Of a DNA stretch of 64,000 nucleotides, positions 50,833 through 59,575 are shown piece after piece. The notes under the pieces were generated by a model. It searched no databases and had not been told where the DNA came from. It saw only the letters and a list, made by a program, of their open reading frames with translations. Position 1 is the stretch's first letter; each line of letters opens with the position of its first letter. Made by a program: the position numbers and the translations under genes. This stretch comes from Actinobacteria bacterium HGW-Actinobacteria-2 (GTDB lineage: Bacteria; Actinomycetota; Actinomycetes; Propionibacteriales; Propionibacteriaceae). The DNA lies in the NCBI GenBank assembly GCA_002841335.1, contig PHEY01000005.1, positions 79,393 through 143,392 of the forward strand, given 5' to 3'.

Positions 50833-51576
50833 GTGCCCGTGCTTCCGTTCTTGCTGTTGGGTACCCGCGACCACGATGAGGCTGCCGCCGCCGAATACGC
50901 CTCAGTGCTGCGCCACACCGGCCTGGACGCCGACCATCTGCACCACGTGCGGGTGGAGTCCGAGCCGCTGCCGCAGATCGACCTGGCGGCCTACTCAGGG
51001 GTGATCCTGGGCGGCAGCTCGTTCAGCATCTCTGATGAGGTGAAGACGCCGGTCCAGGAACGTGTCGAGGATGATCTGGCCCGGTTGGTGGAGCGCATCG
51101 TCGACACCGATTTCCCGTTCCTCGGCTTGTGCTACGGCGTCGGCACCGTCACCCAGCATCTGGGCGGCGTGGTTGATCGCGAGTTCGGCGAACCGGTGGG
51201 CGCGATCGAGGTCACCGTCACCCGCGATGGCCTGGTCGACCCGATCCTGGCCGGGGTCGGGGAGAAGTTCCACGCCTTCGTGGCCCACAAGGAAGCCTGC
51301 TCGCAGGTGCCGTCCACGGTCACCATGCTGGCGCTGGGCACGGCCTGCCCGGTGCAGATGTACCGCGTCGGACGCAATGTGTACGTCACCCAGTTCCATC
51401 CCGAACTCGACGCCGATGACCTCACCGCGCGGATGCGGATCTACCAGCATCACGGCTACTTCGCTCCCGAAGAGATGGACGACCTGGCCGCGATGATCAA
51501 GGCTGCACCGGTCGATGGCCGTCAGCACCGGGTGCTGTCGAACTTCGTCGAGCGATACCGCCGCGCGGCCGAATGA
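50833..51576 (+). CDS. Class I glutamine amidotransferase
   Basis: This 247-residue protein has a GATase1 triad: the nucleophile in FLGLCYGVGT (~100) and VTQFHPELD (His and Glu, ~192-197). It resembles stand-alone GuaA-like domains and gamma-glutamyl hydrolases acting on gamma-glutamyl amines. The start is GTG at 50833, and the stop overlaps the next ATG by 4 bp. The conserved Cys-His-Glu triad means it should be active. Hydrolysis of a gamma-glutamyl compound made by the upstream ligase is a reasonable hypothesis. Confidence 0.88.
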   Translation: MPVLPFLLLGTRDHDEAAAAEYASVLRHTGLDADHLHHVRVESEPLPQIDLAAYSGVILGGSSFSISDEVKTPVQERVEDDLARLVERIVDTDFPFLGLCYGVGTVTQHLGGVVDREFGEPVGAIEVTVTRDGLVDPILAGVGEKFHAFVAHKEACSQVPSTVTMLALGTACPVQMYRVGRNVYVTQFHPELDADDLTARMRIYQHHGYFAPEEMDDLAAMIKAAPVDGRQHRVLSNFVERYRRAAE

Positions 51577-51908
51577 CCGAGTGGGTCTTCTCCTACGGCA
51601 CGCTGCGGTTGGCGCAGGTGCAGCAGGCCACCTACGGACGGCTCCTGGACGGCCACCCCGACCGGCTGCCCGGCTATCGTCTGGACAGCCTGCCCATCAC
51701 CAACCCCGACGTCGTGGCGATCTCGGGAGCAGCCGACCATCCGGTCGCGGTGCCCGGTACACCCCAGGACGAGATCGACGGCTTGCGGCTGGCCCTCACT
51801 TCGGCAGAACTGGCCGCCACTGACACCTATGAGGCTGCCGACTACGTCCGGATGCCGGTCGTGTTGGCTTCGGGTACAGCAGCCTGGCTGTACGTCGCCA
51901 AGAGCTAG
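51573..51908 (+). CDS. Gamma-glutamylcyclotransferase-like (AIG2) protein
   Basis: This 111-residue protein begins with WVFSYGTLR, the YGxLR substrate loop of the GGCT fold, and ends with AADYVRMPVVLASGTAAWLYVA. The usual catalytic Glu near the middle may be the Glu of DTYEAADY. It is coupled to the amidotransferase by a 4-bp overlap. Its stop shares the tetranucleotide CTAG with the stop of the convergent serine-hydrolase gene. Confidence 0.88.
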   Translation: MTEWVFSYGTLRLAQVQQATYGRLLDGHPDRLPGYRLDSLPITNPDVVAISGAADHPVAVPGTPQDEIDGLRLALTSAELAATDTYEAADYVRMPVVLASGTAAWLYVAKS

Positions 51909-53257
51909 GCAGCGCCGACCGGAGCCCGCAGGGCAGCCAGGCCACCCGAGTTCAGCGGCGCCGTCCGCCAGGCCATGGCGGCCGTGTTGTCTCCGGCCAG
52001 CCGCAGCTGAAGGGTGTGCGGGGTCTCGGGGAAGGTCAGCAACACGGTGAGCGCCCCCTCCGGCCGGGCCCCGGCTGAGGCGGCCACCGGGAGCGCGTTG
52101 CCACCCAGGGTTACCTGCTGACGCCGCCAGCGACCAGCTCCGGCCTTCACCGTCAGTGACTCGCCGTCACAGACCAGGCGCAGCAACCAGCCGTCCGGGG
52201 TGCGCTGGACGTCCACGTCGGCGATGGTCGGTGGGTTGAGCTGCTCGATCTCCTCGTCGTCCACCAGGCTCGCGTCCAGCACCGCGGACGGGGCCGTCCA
52301 GCGTTCGCCCGCGCCGGTGTCGGTCGGGGTGGCGATCTCACCGTCGGCCAGCACGACCGGCTCGTCGGGAAGTGCGGGGATGAGCTCGTCGAAGACGAAG
52401 TCGAGCATCCGCTGATTGCGGGCCTGCCCGGAGGTGATGGCCACCACCAGTTCCCGTTCGGGCAGCACGATGGCGTACTGACCGTAGGCGCCGTCGAGCC
52501 GGAAGCCCTCACGTCCGTGCCACAACTGGTAGCCGTAGCCCAGGCGCCACTCGGGCTGATCGGAGCCGGGGGTGTCGATGTGCGCCGTGGTGGCCAACTC
52601 CACCCAACCCTCGGGCAGCACTTGGCGGCCCTGCCACCGTCCACCGCAGCGATACAGCTCGCCCATCGCGGCCAGTTCCGCCACGGTCAGGTGCAGCCCG
52701 GACCAGCCGAGACAGCGACCCAGCGGGTCACGCTCCCAGGAGGCGTTGATGCCCAGCGGCGAGAGCAGCCGCGGGTTGAGGTAGTCGAGAAGGTCCTCAC
52801 CGGTGTGTCGGCGGACCAACTCACCGAGCAGGAAACTCGCCCCGTTGTTGTAGACGTGCCGCGATCCCACCGGGGTCTGCGGAACCTGTGCCAGCACTCC
52901 GGACGCCCACGACTCGGCCGGGGTATCGACGACCGCTTCGGCGGTGTCGGTGTCATGACCGGTCGACATCGACAGCAGGTGATGCACGGTGATCTCGGCG
53001 ACGCTGGGGTGCACCGGCTCTGTGACTGCGTCGGGCAGCAAATCCACGACCCGATCGGTCAGTGCGAAATATCCCTCGGCGATGGCGAAGCCGACCGCGC
53101 TCGCGGTGAAGGTCTTCGACACCGAGTACACCAGCCCGGAATCGTCGCCGTGATACGGCAGCCAGGTTCGCTCCACCACCGTCCGGCCGGCGCGCAGCAC
53201 CTTGATCGAGTGGAACTCAAGGTCGGGATGGCGGTCGAAGACGTCGGTGAGGCTCAC
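51905..53257 (-). CDS. Serine hydrolase (class C beta-lactamase/esterase family)
   Basis: This 450-residue protein has the catalytic SVSK tetrad (~46-49), the YNNG motif (~137-140) and an HGREGF-type third motif, followed by an extra ~130-residue beta-rich C-terminal domain. No signal peptide is visible, so it is probably cytoplasmic and more likely an esterase or peptidase than an antibiotic-resistance enzyme. It starts with GTG 17 bp before the left copy of the 43-bp repeat. Confidence 0.88.
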   Translation of the reverse strand: MSLTDVFDRHPDLEFHSIKVLRAGRTVVERTWLPYHGDDSGLVYSVSKTFTASAVGFAIAEGYFALTDRVVDLLPDAVTEPVHPSVAEITVHHLLSMSTGHDTDTAEAVVDTPAESWASGVLAQVPQTPVGSRHVYNNGASFLLGELVRRHTGEDLLDYLNPRLLSPLGINASWERDPLGRCLGWSGLHLTVAELAAMGELYRCGGRWQGRQVLPEGWVELATTAHIDTPGSDQPEWRLGYGYQLWHGREGFRLDGAYGQYAIVLPERELVVAITSGQARNQRMLDFVFDELIPALPDEPVVLADGEIATPTDTGAGERWTAPSAVLDASLVDDEEIEQLNPPTIADVDVQRTPDGWLLRLVCDGESLTVKAGAGRWRRQQVTLGGNALPVAASAGARPEGALTVLLTFPETPHTLQLRLAGDNTAAMAWRTAPLNSGGLAALRAPVGAA

Positions 53258-53269
53258 CTGTCCAGCATG

Positions 53270-53312
53270 TCAGGACGGGCGCGCCTTCGGCGAGTTCTGC
53301 AAGGTGAGCATC
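53270..53312. repeat. 43-bp direct repeat, left copy
   Basis: This segment matches 54072-54114 with one mismatch; the last 39 bases are identical. Read on the minus strand, it duplicates the final codons and stop of the aldo/keto reductase gene (MLTLQNSPKARPS and stop). It lies in the spacer between the SGNH and serine-hydrolase genes. Confidence 0.85.
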
Positions 53313-53361
53313 AGGTGCCGAACACACCGAACCGCGGCGCAGAGTCTCGCCGGAGGCGGCC

Positions 53362-54075
53362 TCAGCGTCCGGCGGCAGTGGCGGCGACCTGCTGCAGATA
53401 GGTGGCCGTGGAGGCGTCCAACCCGGAGGTATAGGTGTTCCCGACCGGACTCTTGCCGAAGATCACCGCATAGACCGTGCAGGCCGCCAGGTAGGTGCCT
53501 TCACGCGTCGGGTGGCCGTCGGCGGAGTTGAGCGGGATGGACGGGCGCTCGCCCAGCGAGGCCCCGAACGCCGACCCGGCCGGGATCAGCGTCACCCCGG
53601 CGTTCTTGGTCGCCGACTTGGCGGCGGCTTGCAGCGCCGCGGTGGTCACCGCCTTGGTGTCCGGACGGGCCCACGTCACCAGCAGATACGGTCGGGCGCC
53701 CGCGGTCCTGATCTTGGCCGAGAACGTGGACACCGAGTGGTCGAAGCCCTGGTAGTCCAGCACGCTGCGCTGACTCTGCTCCTGAATGACGATGTCGTCC
53801 CAGCCGTCATCGAGCAGGTCCATGGTGTGCGCGTCGGCCAGGTGCCTCTCCAGGGTGTAGGCGCCGACCGCGGACCGGCCCGTCACCGTTTTGGGTGCCA
53901 ACCCGTGGAAGTCCGCGTCGACGCCGGCATTGACGTAGGTGTAGCTGTTGCCGATGAACAGCACCCGCACCTCCGGGGTCGTCTGATCCCCGGTCGTGGC
54001 ACAACCACTGACCGAGGCGCCAAGAAGCGCCAGCACGAAGGCGAGGGCAACCAGGAGGGCCGCTCGCAACCTCAC
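53362..54075 (-). CDS. SGNH/GDSL-type hydrolase lipoprotein
   Basis: This 237-residue protein has a lipoprotein signal (lipobox GASVSGC, C~25), the block I motif VRVLFIGNSYTYVN with catalytic Ser, and a C-terminal DGHPTREG giving the Asp and His. It is an extracellular esterase or acetylhydrolase of unknown substrate. The GTG start overlaps the aldo/keto reductase stop by 4 bp. The gene lies precisely between two copies of a 43-bp direct repeat, suggesting it was acquired as a unit. Confidence 0.85.
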   Translation of the reverse strand: MRLRAALLVALAFVLALLGASVSGCATTGDQTTPEVRVLFIGNSYTYVNAGVDADFHGLAPKTVTGRSAVGAYTLERHLADAHTMDLLDDGWDDIVIQEQSQRSVLDYQGFDHSVSTFSAKIRTAGARPYLLVTWARPDTKAVTTAALQAAAKSATKNAGVTLIPAGSAFGASLGERPSIPLNSADGHPTREGTYLAACTVYAVIFGKSPVGNTYTSGLDASTATYLQQVAATAAGR

Positions 54076-54114
54076 GACGGGCGCGCCTTCGGCGAGTTCT
54101 GCAAGGTGAGCATC
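54072..54114. repeat. 43-bp direct repeat, right copy
   Basis: This is the functional 3' end of the aldo/keto reductase gene, matching 53270-53312 with one mismatch, 802 bp away. The SGNH gene start codon lies at its left end. Confidence 0.85.
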
Positions 54115-55082
54115 GGATTACGAACGACCACGTCACCGAGGGCATCGTCGATACGTACCATCACGTCAGCCGGCAGAGCGACCCCGGTGGCAGCGACGTT
54201 CTCCACGATCTGTTTGGGCTTGGAGGCGCCGATGATGGCCGCGGCCACGTTCGGATTCTGCAGAACCCAGGCCACCGCCAACTGCGACATCGACAGGTCG
54301 AGTTCGGCCGCGATGGGAGCCAGCCGCTGCACCGCTACCAACACCTCGTCGTCCATCAGACGCTTGACGAAATCCGCCCCGCCCTTGGCGTCGGTGGCCC
54401 GCGATCCGGCCGGCGGCGGACGTCCGGGAAGGTACTTCCCGGTGAGCACGCCCTGGGCGATCGGTGACCAGCAGATCTGGGAGACGCCCAGCTCTGTCGA
54501 GGTCGGAACCACCCACTCCTCGATCACTCGCCAGAGCATCGAATACTGCGGCTGATTGGAAACTAATTGAATTCCCAGCTCGCCCGCCAGTCGATGCGCG
54601 GCCCGGATCTGGGCAGCGTCCCACTCCGACACCCCGATGTAGAGCGCCTTGCCGGCGCGCACGACATCGGCGAACGCCTGCATCGTCTCCTCCAGCGGCG
54701 TTTCGTGGTCATAGCGATGCGCCTGGTAGAGATCGACATAGTCGGTCTTCAGCCGCCGCAGCGAGCCGTTGATCGACTCCATGATGTGCTTGCGCGACAG
54801 TCCGCAGTCGTTGGGTCCCTTCGGCCCGGTCGGCCAGTAGACCTTGGTGAAAATCTCCAGGGATTCCCGCCGCTCGCCTTTCAGCGCCTTGCCGAGAACC
54901 TTTTCGGCCGCGGTGTTGGCATAAACGTCCGCGGTGTCGAAGCTGGTGATTCCCACGTCGAGGGCCGTGCGGACGCATTTGGTCGCGATTTCATTCTCGA
55001 CCTGAGACCCGTGGGTCAGCCAGTTTCCGTAGCAGATCTCGGAAACCTTGAGCCCGGAGTTGCCCAGGTAGCGGTACTTCAC
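54072..55082 (-). CDS. Aldo/keto reductase (Kv-beta/YghZ-like)
   Basis: This 336-residue NADPH-dependent TIM-barrel reductase starts with MKYRYLGNSGLKVSEICYGN. The tetrad is visible: Asp and Tyr in DTADVYANTAAEKVLG, Lys in FTKVYW and His in YQAHRYD. C-terminal GASKPKQIVEN binds the cofactor. The start is GTG at 55082. The 13 last residues are encoded within a duplicated 43-bp segment. Confidence 0.93.
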   Translation of the reverse strand: MKYRYLGNSGLKVSEICYGNWLTHGSQVENEIATKCVRTALDVGITSFDTADVYANTAAEKVLGKALKGERRESLEIFTKVYWPTGPKGPNDCGLSRKHIMESINGSLRRLKTDYVDLYQAHRYDHETPLEETMQAFADVVRAGKALYIGVSEWDAAQIRAAHRLAGELGIQLVSNQPQYSMLWRVIEEWVVPTSTELGVSQICWSPIAQGVLTGKYLPGRPPPAGSRATDAKGGADFVKRLMDDEVLVAVQRLAPIAAELDLSMSQLAVAWVLQNPNVAAAIIGASKPKQIVENVAATGVALPADVMVRIDDALGDVVVRNPMLTLQNSPKARPS

Positions 55083-55091
55083 GTCAGATCC

Positions 55092-56243
55092 CTACCGCCG
55101 ACGACCCCGTCCGAGCGCCTTCGCCAGGGACTGTGCATCCAGCACTTCGGTCAGCTCATCGGTGCTGTCGTCATGGGACTCCTCGGCAGCGTCCTCGACC
55201 GGCTGCGCCTCCTCGGTAGCGTGCTCACCCTCGACCGCCACATCCTCAACCGGAGCCTCAGAAACCGACTCCTCGCCGCTGAACTCGCTCTCCTCAGCGG
55301 ACGTGGTCGCTTCTTCTTCGTCCGACAACTTGGACGTCAGCGACGATCCGGTGTTGTCCAGGGTGTTCAGCATCTGCCGGACATTGGCCAACTGGGCGTT
55401 GATCGAGTCCCGCCGAGCCACCGCCGCCTGCAACTCGCGCTCGGACTCACGACGGATCTTCACCGCAGAGGCCCGAGCAGCCGCGATGTGCTGGACGGCC
55501 TCCTCGCGTGCCGACTTCAAGATCGCCTCGGCCTGTTCCTTGGCGCCGAACAGCATGGTCTCGGCTTCCAGTTCCAGGTTGTCGTGGCGCTCCTTCAGCC
55601 GTGCGATCGCTGCCTCGTTCGCTGCGGTCTGGGTGGCCAGCTCCTCGGAAGCCTTCTCCCGGCGCTCGGCCAAGTTCTGCTCGAACTCCGCAGCAGCGGC
55701 GGCCGCGCGTGCCCGGTGCGCCTCGTAGACGGCCTCGGCCTCTTCACGGCGGGCGACGGCCTCACGATCGGCGTAGTCGATGATCTCGTCGGCCTGCCGC
55801 TTGGCAGCTTCGAGGATCCGGGCGGCTTCGGTGTCGGCCTTGCTGATCACGTCACGGGAATGCCGCTCGGCGTTGCTGCGCAGCTGCTCGACCTCGGCGT
55901 TCACTTCCTGGGAAAGCCGCTCGGACTCTGCCCGCGCACGGGTGCGCAGCTCGGAGGCCTCGTCCTCTGCCAACGCAAGCATGCGTCCGATCCGGGCACC
56001 GATGTCGGAGAAGCTGGGCTGCTCCTCCTTGGCCGACTCCAGCTTGGCCAGTCGCGTCCGGTAGCCGGCCAACTGCTCCTCGAGCTGGCTGACGGCAGCC
56101 TGGGCCTTGCCCAGCGCCAGCGATCCATCTGCGGCCTCGGCGCGGGCTTGATCACGGGCCTTGCACAGGTCCCCAATGGCGCGATCGACCTCGGTGGGGT
56201 CGTAGCCGCGCAACACCGTGCGGAAGCCAGGAATCTGAATCAT
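55092..56243 (-). CDS. DivIVA-like coiled-coil protein
   Basis: This 383-residue protein begins with FRTVLRGYDPTEVDRAIGDL, a DivIVA/GpsB-type membrane-targeting start. A nearly continuous coiled coil follows (residues ~25-300) rich in Ala, Glu and Arg, with repeated ISKADTEAARILEAAKRQADEI-like segments. The C-terminal tail is acidic, ending GRGRRR. It should form filaments or scaffolds at poles or septa that organise wall growth. It is coupled by 4 bp to a second coiled-coil gene. Confidence 0.85.
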   Translation of the reverse strand: MIQIPGFRTVLRGYDPTEVDRAIGDLCKARDQARAEAADGSLALGKAQAAVSQLEEQLAGYRTRLAKLESAKEEQPSFSDIGARIGRMLALAEDEASELRTRARAESERLSQEVNAEVEQLRSNAERHSRDVISKADTEAARILEAAKRQADEIIDYADREAVARREEAEAVYEAHRARAAAAAAEFEQNLAERREKASEELATQTAANEAAIARLKERHDNLELEAETMLFGAKEQAEAILKSAREEAVQHIAAARASAVKIRRESERELQAAVARRDSINAQLANVRQMLNTLDNTGSSLTSKLSDEEEATTSAEESEFSGEESVSEAPVEDVAVEGEHATEEAQPVEDAAEESHDDSTDELTEVLDAQSLAKALGRGRRR

Positions 56244-57802
56244 CTACGTAGTTCCGTTTCGTCGGAGGCTCTGCCGAGCCCGGATGGGGTGCGAATGCTG
56301 GTGAGATCGCCGGACAGTTCCCTAATCTGCGCGGTGATCTCCTCGCGCCGCTTCACGAGCGCAGCTACCTCAGCCCGCGCCCGTTCCACGGTGGCACGGG
56401 CCTCGGCCCGTGCGGCGTCGGCGTCAGCGCGAGCCTGGCTGAGCACGGCGATTGCTTCCTCCCGAGAAGCAAGCGCCTTGTCATAGGCCTCACGCTGCAT
56501 CGACTCAAGGTCCTCCGAACTGCGTTCGCGGACCAGCTTTGCGGCCACATCGGCTTCGTCCAAGCGCCGTCGAGCGCGCTCTTCCTGGGCAGTGGCTTCG
56601 GCCCGCGCGCTCTTCAGCAGGCGGTCGGCCGACTCTTGGGCCTGAGCCCGAATGTGTTTGGCTTCGGCTTCGGCGGCTTCGACAGCCGCCTTGGCGCGCG
56701 CCTCGAGGTCAGCGGCGCGCGCTTCGGCCTCCGAAATCGCCGCTCGGTTCTTGTGCTCGATGGTGGTCACCAGCAGTTGGGTGCGTTCCTTCACCTGCCG
56801 GACGTACTCGGCCAGCTCGCCGCGTCGGGCGCGCTTGATCGCGTCAGCTTCACTCTCGGCCTCCGCGCGCCGCTGGGCCACCTCGGCCTCGGCTTGCGCA
56901 CGCAGAGCAGCGAGCTCCTGCTCGACGGCCGCCTTCAACTCAGCCACCTCGGCCTCGGCCTTGCTGCGCAGCTCGGACATCTCCTTCTCGGTCTGCGCGG
57001 CCAGCTCACCGGCGAACGACGCCCGTTCCTCGACCTTGGCCCGCACGTCCAGCATCTGCCGATCCGCCTCAGCGCGCGCTTCGCTGCGCAACGCTTCCAG
57101 TTCGGCGTTGAACGCGGCGCGCTCGGCGTCCAGTTCGGCCTGAAGGGTGATCCGGTCGGACTCCATGGCGGCCCGCTGTCGGCTGATCTCGGCTTCCGCC
57201 TCGATTCGGCGCTGACCGAGCTCTTCCTCGACGTGACCGCGCATGCCGTTGAGTTCGGCTTGCATCAGCTCGCGCCGCTGCGCCTCCTCGGCGCTGATCT
57301 CACCACGGCGATCGACGAGCTCTTGTTCGAACTCGGCCAGTCGGGTAGCGATCCGCGAGGCGATCTCGTTCTCCAGCTCTTCGGCGCGGACGGCGAGTTC
57401 CTCGACTCGTCGCTGGGATTCCTCCAGCACCTTCTCGGCTTGCAGGCGGGCCTGGGCGATCACATCGGACGACGTGCGTTCGGCGGTCTGGTGCAGCACT
57501 GCCGCCTGATGGGTGGCGTCCTGGAGCAGTTGCATCGCGTCCTGGCGGGCATCTTCGAGGCGCGCCGCAGCCTGGGCACGAATCGAATCGGCCTCTTCTT
57601 CGGCGTGGGCGACCTCTCGTTGGGCCCGGTCACTGAGCTCGCGTTGACGTGCCGCTTCAGCGCGTGCAGTCTCCGCTGCTGCCTGCGCTTCGGCGCGCAA
57701 TTGGTCGGCGAGGTTCTGCGCGTGCGTGAGGATCTCGGTGGCTTGTCGAGTCACCGCACCCCCGCCCGGCCCCTCCCCGAACAGCGGATTAACTTCGAGC
57801 AC
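56240..57802 (-). CDS. Long coiled-coil cytoskeletal protein (Scy/FilP-like)
   Basis: This 520-residue protein is almost entirely coiled coil from residue ~20 to 500, with dense Ala/Glu/Arg heptads, no membrane segment and a GTG start. It resembles the polar scaffold proteins Scy and FilP of streptomycetes in style, but low complexity limits the homology call. It is the first gene of a two-gene operon with the DivIVA-like protein. Together they suggest a polar-growth or septal scaffold. Confidence 0.8.
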   Translation of the reverse strand: MLEVNPLFGEGPGGGAVTRQATEILTHAQNLADQLRAEAQAAAETARAEAARQRELSDRAQREVAHAEEEADSIRAQAAARLEDARQDAMQLLQDATHQAAVLHQTAERTSSDVIAQARLQAEKVLEESQRRVEELAVRAEELENEIASRIATRLAEFEQELVDRRGEISAEEAQRRELMQAELNGMRGHVEEELGQRRIEAEAEISRQRAAMESDRITLQAELDAERAAFNAELEALRSEARAEADRQMLDVRAKVEERASFAGELAAQTEKEMSELRSKAEAEVAELKAAVEQELAALRAQAEAEVAQRRAEAESEADAIKRARRGELAEYVRQVKERTQLLVTTIEHKNRAAISEAEARAADLEARAKAAVEAAEAEAKHIRAQAQESADRLLKSARAEATAQEERARRRLDEADVAAKLVRERSSEDLESMQREAYDKALASREEAIAVLSQARADADAARAEARATVERARAEVAALVKRREEITAQIRELSGDLTSIRTPSGLGRASDETELRR

Positions 57803-57923
57803 CTAGAAATGGTGCGGGTTGACACCCCGAAATGGCAACCCCCGCGACCGTAATGGAAGAACGGTCTCACCCACGGGTACACCCTGCTCGGAGGCCGAAA
57901 TCGGCCCGGTAGAGTTGCCTGTC

Positions 57924-59360
57924 GTGCGATACCTGTCCACCCGCGGCGAACGCGATCAAGACCGCCCCGGCTTCGGCGACATCCTGCTGGCCGGGTTGGC
58001 CGCTGACGGCGGCCTCTTCTTGCCCGAGCGCTACCCACGCGTGGACGAGGCCACTGTGGCGCACTGGCGCCGGACGTTGACCGAGGACGGCTACGCCGCG
58101 TTGGCCGCGGAGGTCATCGGTCTGTTCGTGGACGATATTCCGGCCGCCGACCTGCGCACTCTTTGCGAACACGCCTACAGCGATCAGGTATTTTCCGATT
58201 CCGAAATCGTGCCCGTTTCCGCGTTAGGAAACGGAATCTGGTTGAGTCACCTTTCCGAGGGACCGACGGCCGCATTCAAGGATTTGGCGATGCAGCTGCT
58301 GGGGCAGTTGTTCGAGTATCAGCTGGCCCGCACCGGCACCGAGCTCAACATCCTCGGCGCCACCAGTGGCGACACCGGCTCGGCGGCCGAGTACGCCATG
58401 CTGGGCCGGGCCGGAATCCGAGTGTTCATGCTCACCCCGGCCGGCCGGATGACCCCCTTCCAGCAAGCGCAGATGTTCAGCATCGACGACCCGGCGATCA
58501 TCAACATCGCCGTCGACGGGGTGTTCGACGACTGCCAGGACCTGGTCAAAGAGGTAGCTGGTGACGCCGCGTTCAAGGAGCAGTACCGGCTCGGAGCGGT
58601 GAATTCCATCAACTGGGCTCGTCTGGTCGCACAGGTGGTCTACTACGTCGCTTCCTGGCTGCGGGTGACCACCGCCGATGACCAGCAGGTGTCGTTCACC
58701 GTCCCTACCGGGAATTTCGGCAACATCTGCGCCGGCCACATCGCCCGCGAGCTCGGCGTCCCGATCGCCCAGCTGGTGCTGGCGACCAACGAGAACAACG
58801 TCTTGGACGAGTTCTTCCGGACCGGCATCTATCGGGTGCGGGGCGCTGCTGAGACCCACGCCACCTCGAGCCCGAGCATGGACATCTCCAAGGCGTCGAA
58901 CTTCGAGCGCTTCATCTTCGACCTGCTCGGCCGTGACTCCGCCCGCGTTCGCCACCTGTTCGGCGAGCTGCTGCCCAACCAGGGCTTCTTCGACCTGTCC
59001 GACACCCCTGAGTTCGCCGGCATCACCGAGCGCTTCGGGTTCGTCTCGGGCTCCTCCACACACGCCGACCGGGTCGCCACCATCGCGGCGACCTGGCATC
59101 AGCACCGGGTGCTGATCGATCCGCACACCGCCGACGGAGTCAAGGTGGCCGCCGAGTTCGTGCAACCGGACGTACCGATGATCGTCACCGAAACTGCACT
59201 GCCGGTGAAGTTCGCCGAGACCATCGTCGAAGCGATCGGGATCGAGCCGGAGCGTCCGGCCCGGTTCGCGGGGATCGAGGGCCTGCCTCGCCACGTGATC
59301 GACCTGCCCAATGACGCCGAGGCCCTCAAAGCCCTGATTCGCTCCCGCGTCGACGGCTAG
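57924..59360 (+). CDS. thrC: Threonine synthase
   Basis: This 478-residue PLP enzyme converts phosphohomoserine to threonine. The N-terminus YLSTRGERD...FGDILLAGLAADGGLFLPE, the PLP lysine in GPTAAFKDLAMQ and the phosphate loop GATSGDTGSAAEYA match the ThrC class. The GTG at 57924 is chosen because MRYLSTRG is the family start. Bases ~58175-58290 have AT-richer codon choice than the rest, including a TTA leucine codon at 58224-58226. It is divergent from the coiled-coil operon. Confidence 0.96.
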   Translation: MRYLSTRGERDQDRPGFGDILLAGLAADGGLFLPERYPRVDEATVAHWRRTLTEDGYAALAAEVIGLFVDDIPAADLRTLCEHAYSDQVFSDSEIVPVSALGNGIWLSHLSEGPTAAFKDLAMQLLGQLFEYQLARTGTELNILGATSGDTGSAAEYAMLGRAGIRVFMLTPAGRMTPFQQAQMFSIDDPAIINIAVDGVFDDCQDLVKEVAGDAAFKEQYRLGAVNSINWARLVAQVVYYVASWLRVTTADDQQVSFTVPTGNFGNICAGHIARELGVPIAQLVLATNENNVLDEFFRTGIYRVRGAAETHATSSPSMDISKASNFERFIFDLLGRDSARVRHLFGELLPNQGFFDLSDTPEFAGITERFGFVSGSSTHADRVATIAATWHQHRVLIDPHTADGVKVAAEFVQPDVPMIVTETALPVKFAETIVEAIGIEPERPARFAGIEGLPRHVIDLPNDAEALKALIRSRVDG

Positions 59361-59376
59361 CTCGCTCCCCACCTGA

Positions 59377-59440
59377 GACACCGGGGACGGTTGCTGCTGT
59401 CCCAACCGCGGTCGTCGACCTCGGGACCCCGGGGACGGTT
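59377..59440. repeat. Two direct copies of the GACACCGGGGACGGTT repeat
   Basis: GACACCGGGGACGGTT (59377-59392) and GACCCCGGGGACGGTT (59425-59440) share the core of the inverted pair at 25945-26012. They lie between thrC and the TetR-type regulator. Confidence 0.6.
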
Positions 59441-59575
59441 GATGATGACTGGTGACGCCCAGACGATCGGGAGTCCTCCACATTTCAGGCATAGCGACGC
59501 CATGTAGCAAGGCATTCGAGCATAATCAGGCGACGGCAGGTCGTTGACCGAGGGACGCTGCGTCGCGAAGGAGGA

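Noticed and set aside
51905..53257. Antibiotic-resistance beta-lactamase
   Set aside because: It has the SxxK/YxN motifs but no signal peptide and an extra C-terminal domain, so esterase or peptidase activity is more likely.
54567..56486. A 639-codon plus-strand frame opposite the aldo/keto reductase and DivIVA-like genes
   Set aside because: It is an antisense shadow. The reverse frames encode recognisable proteins, and this one is Leu/Gly/Arg-rich with no motif.
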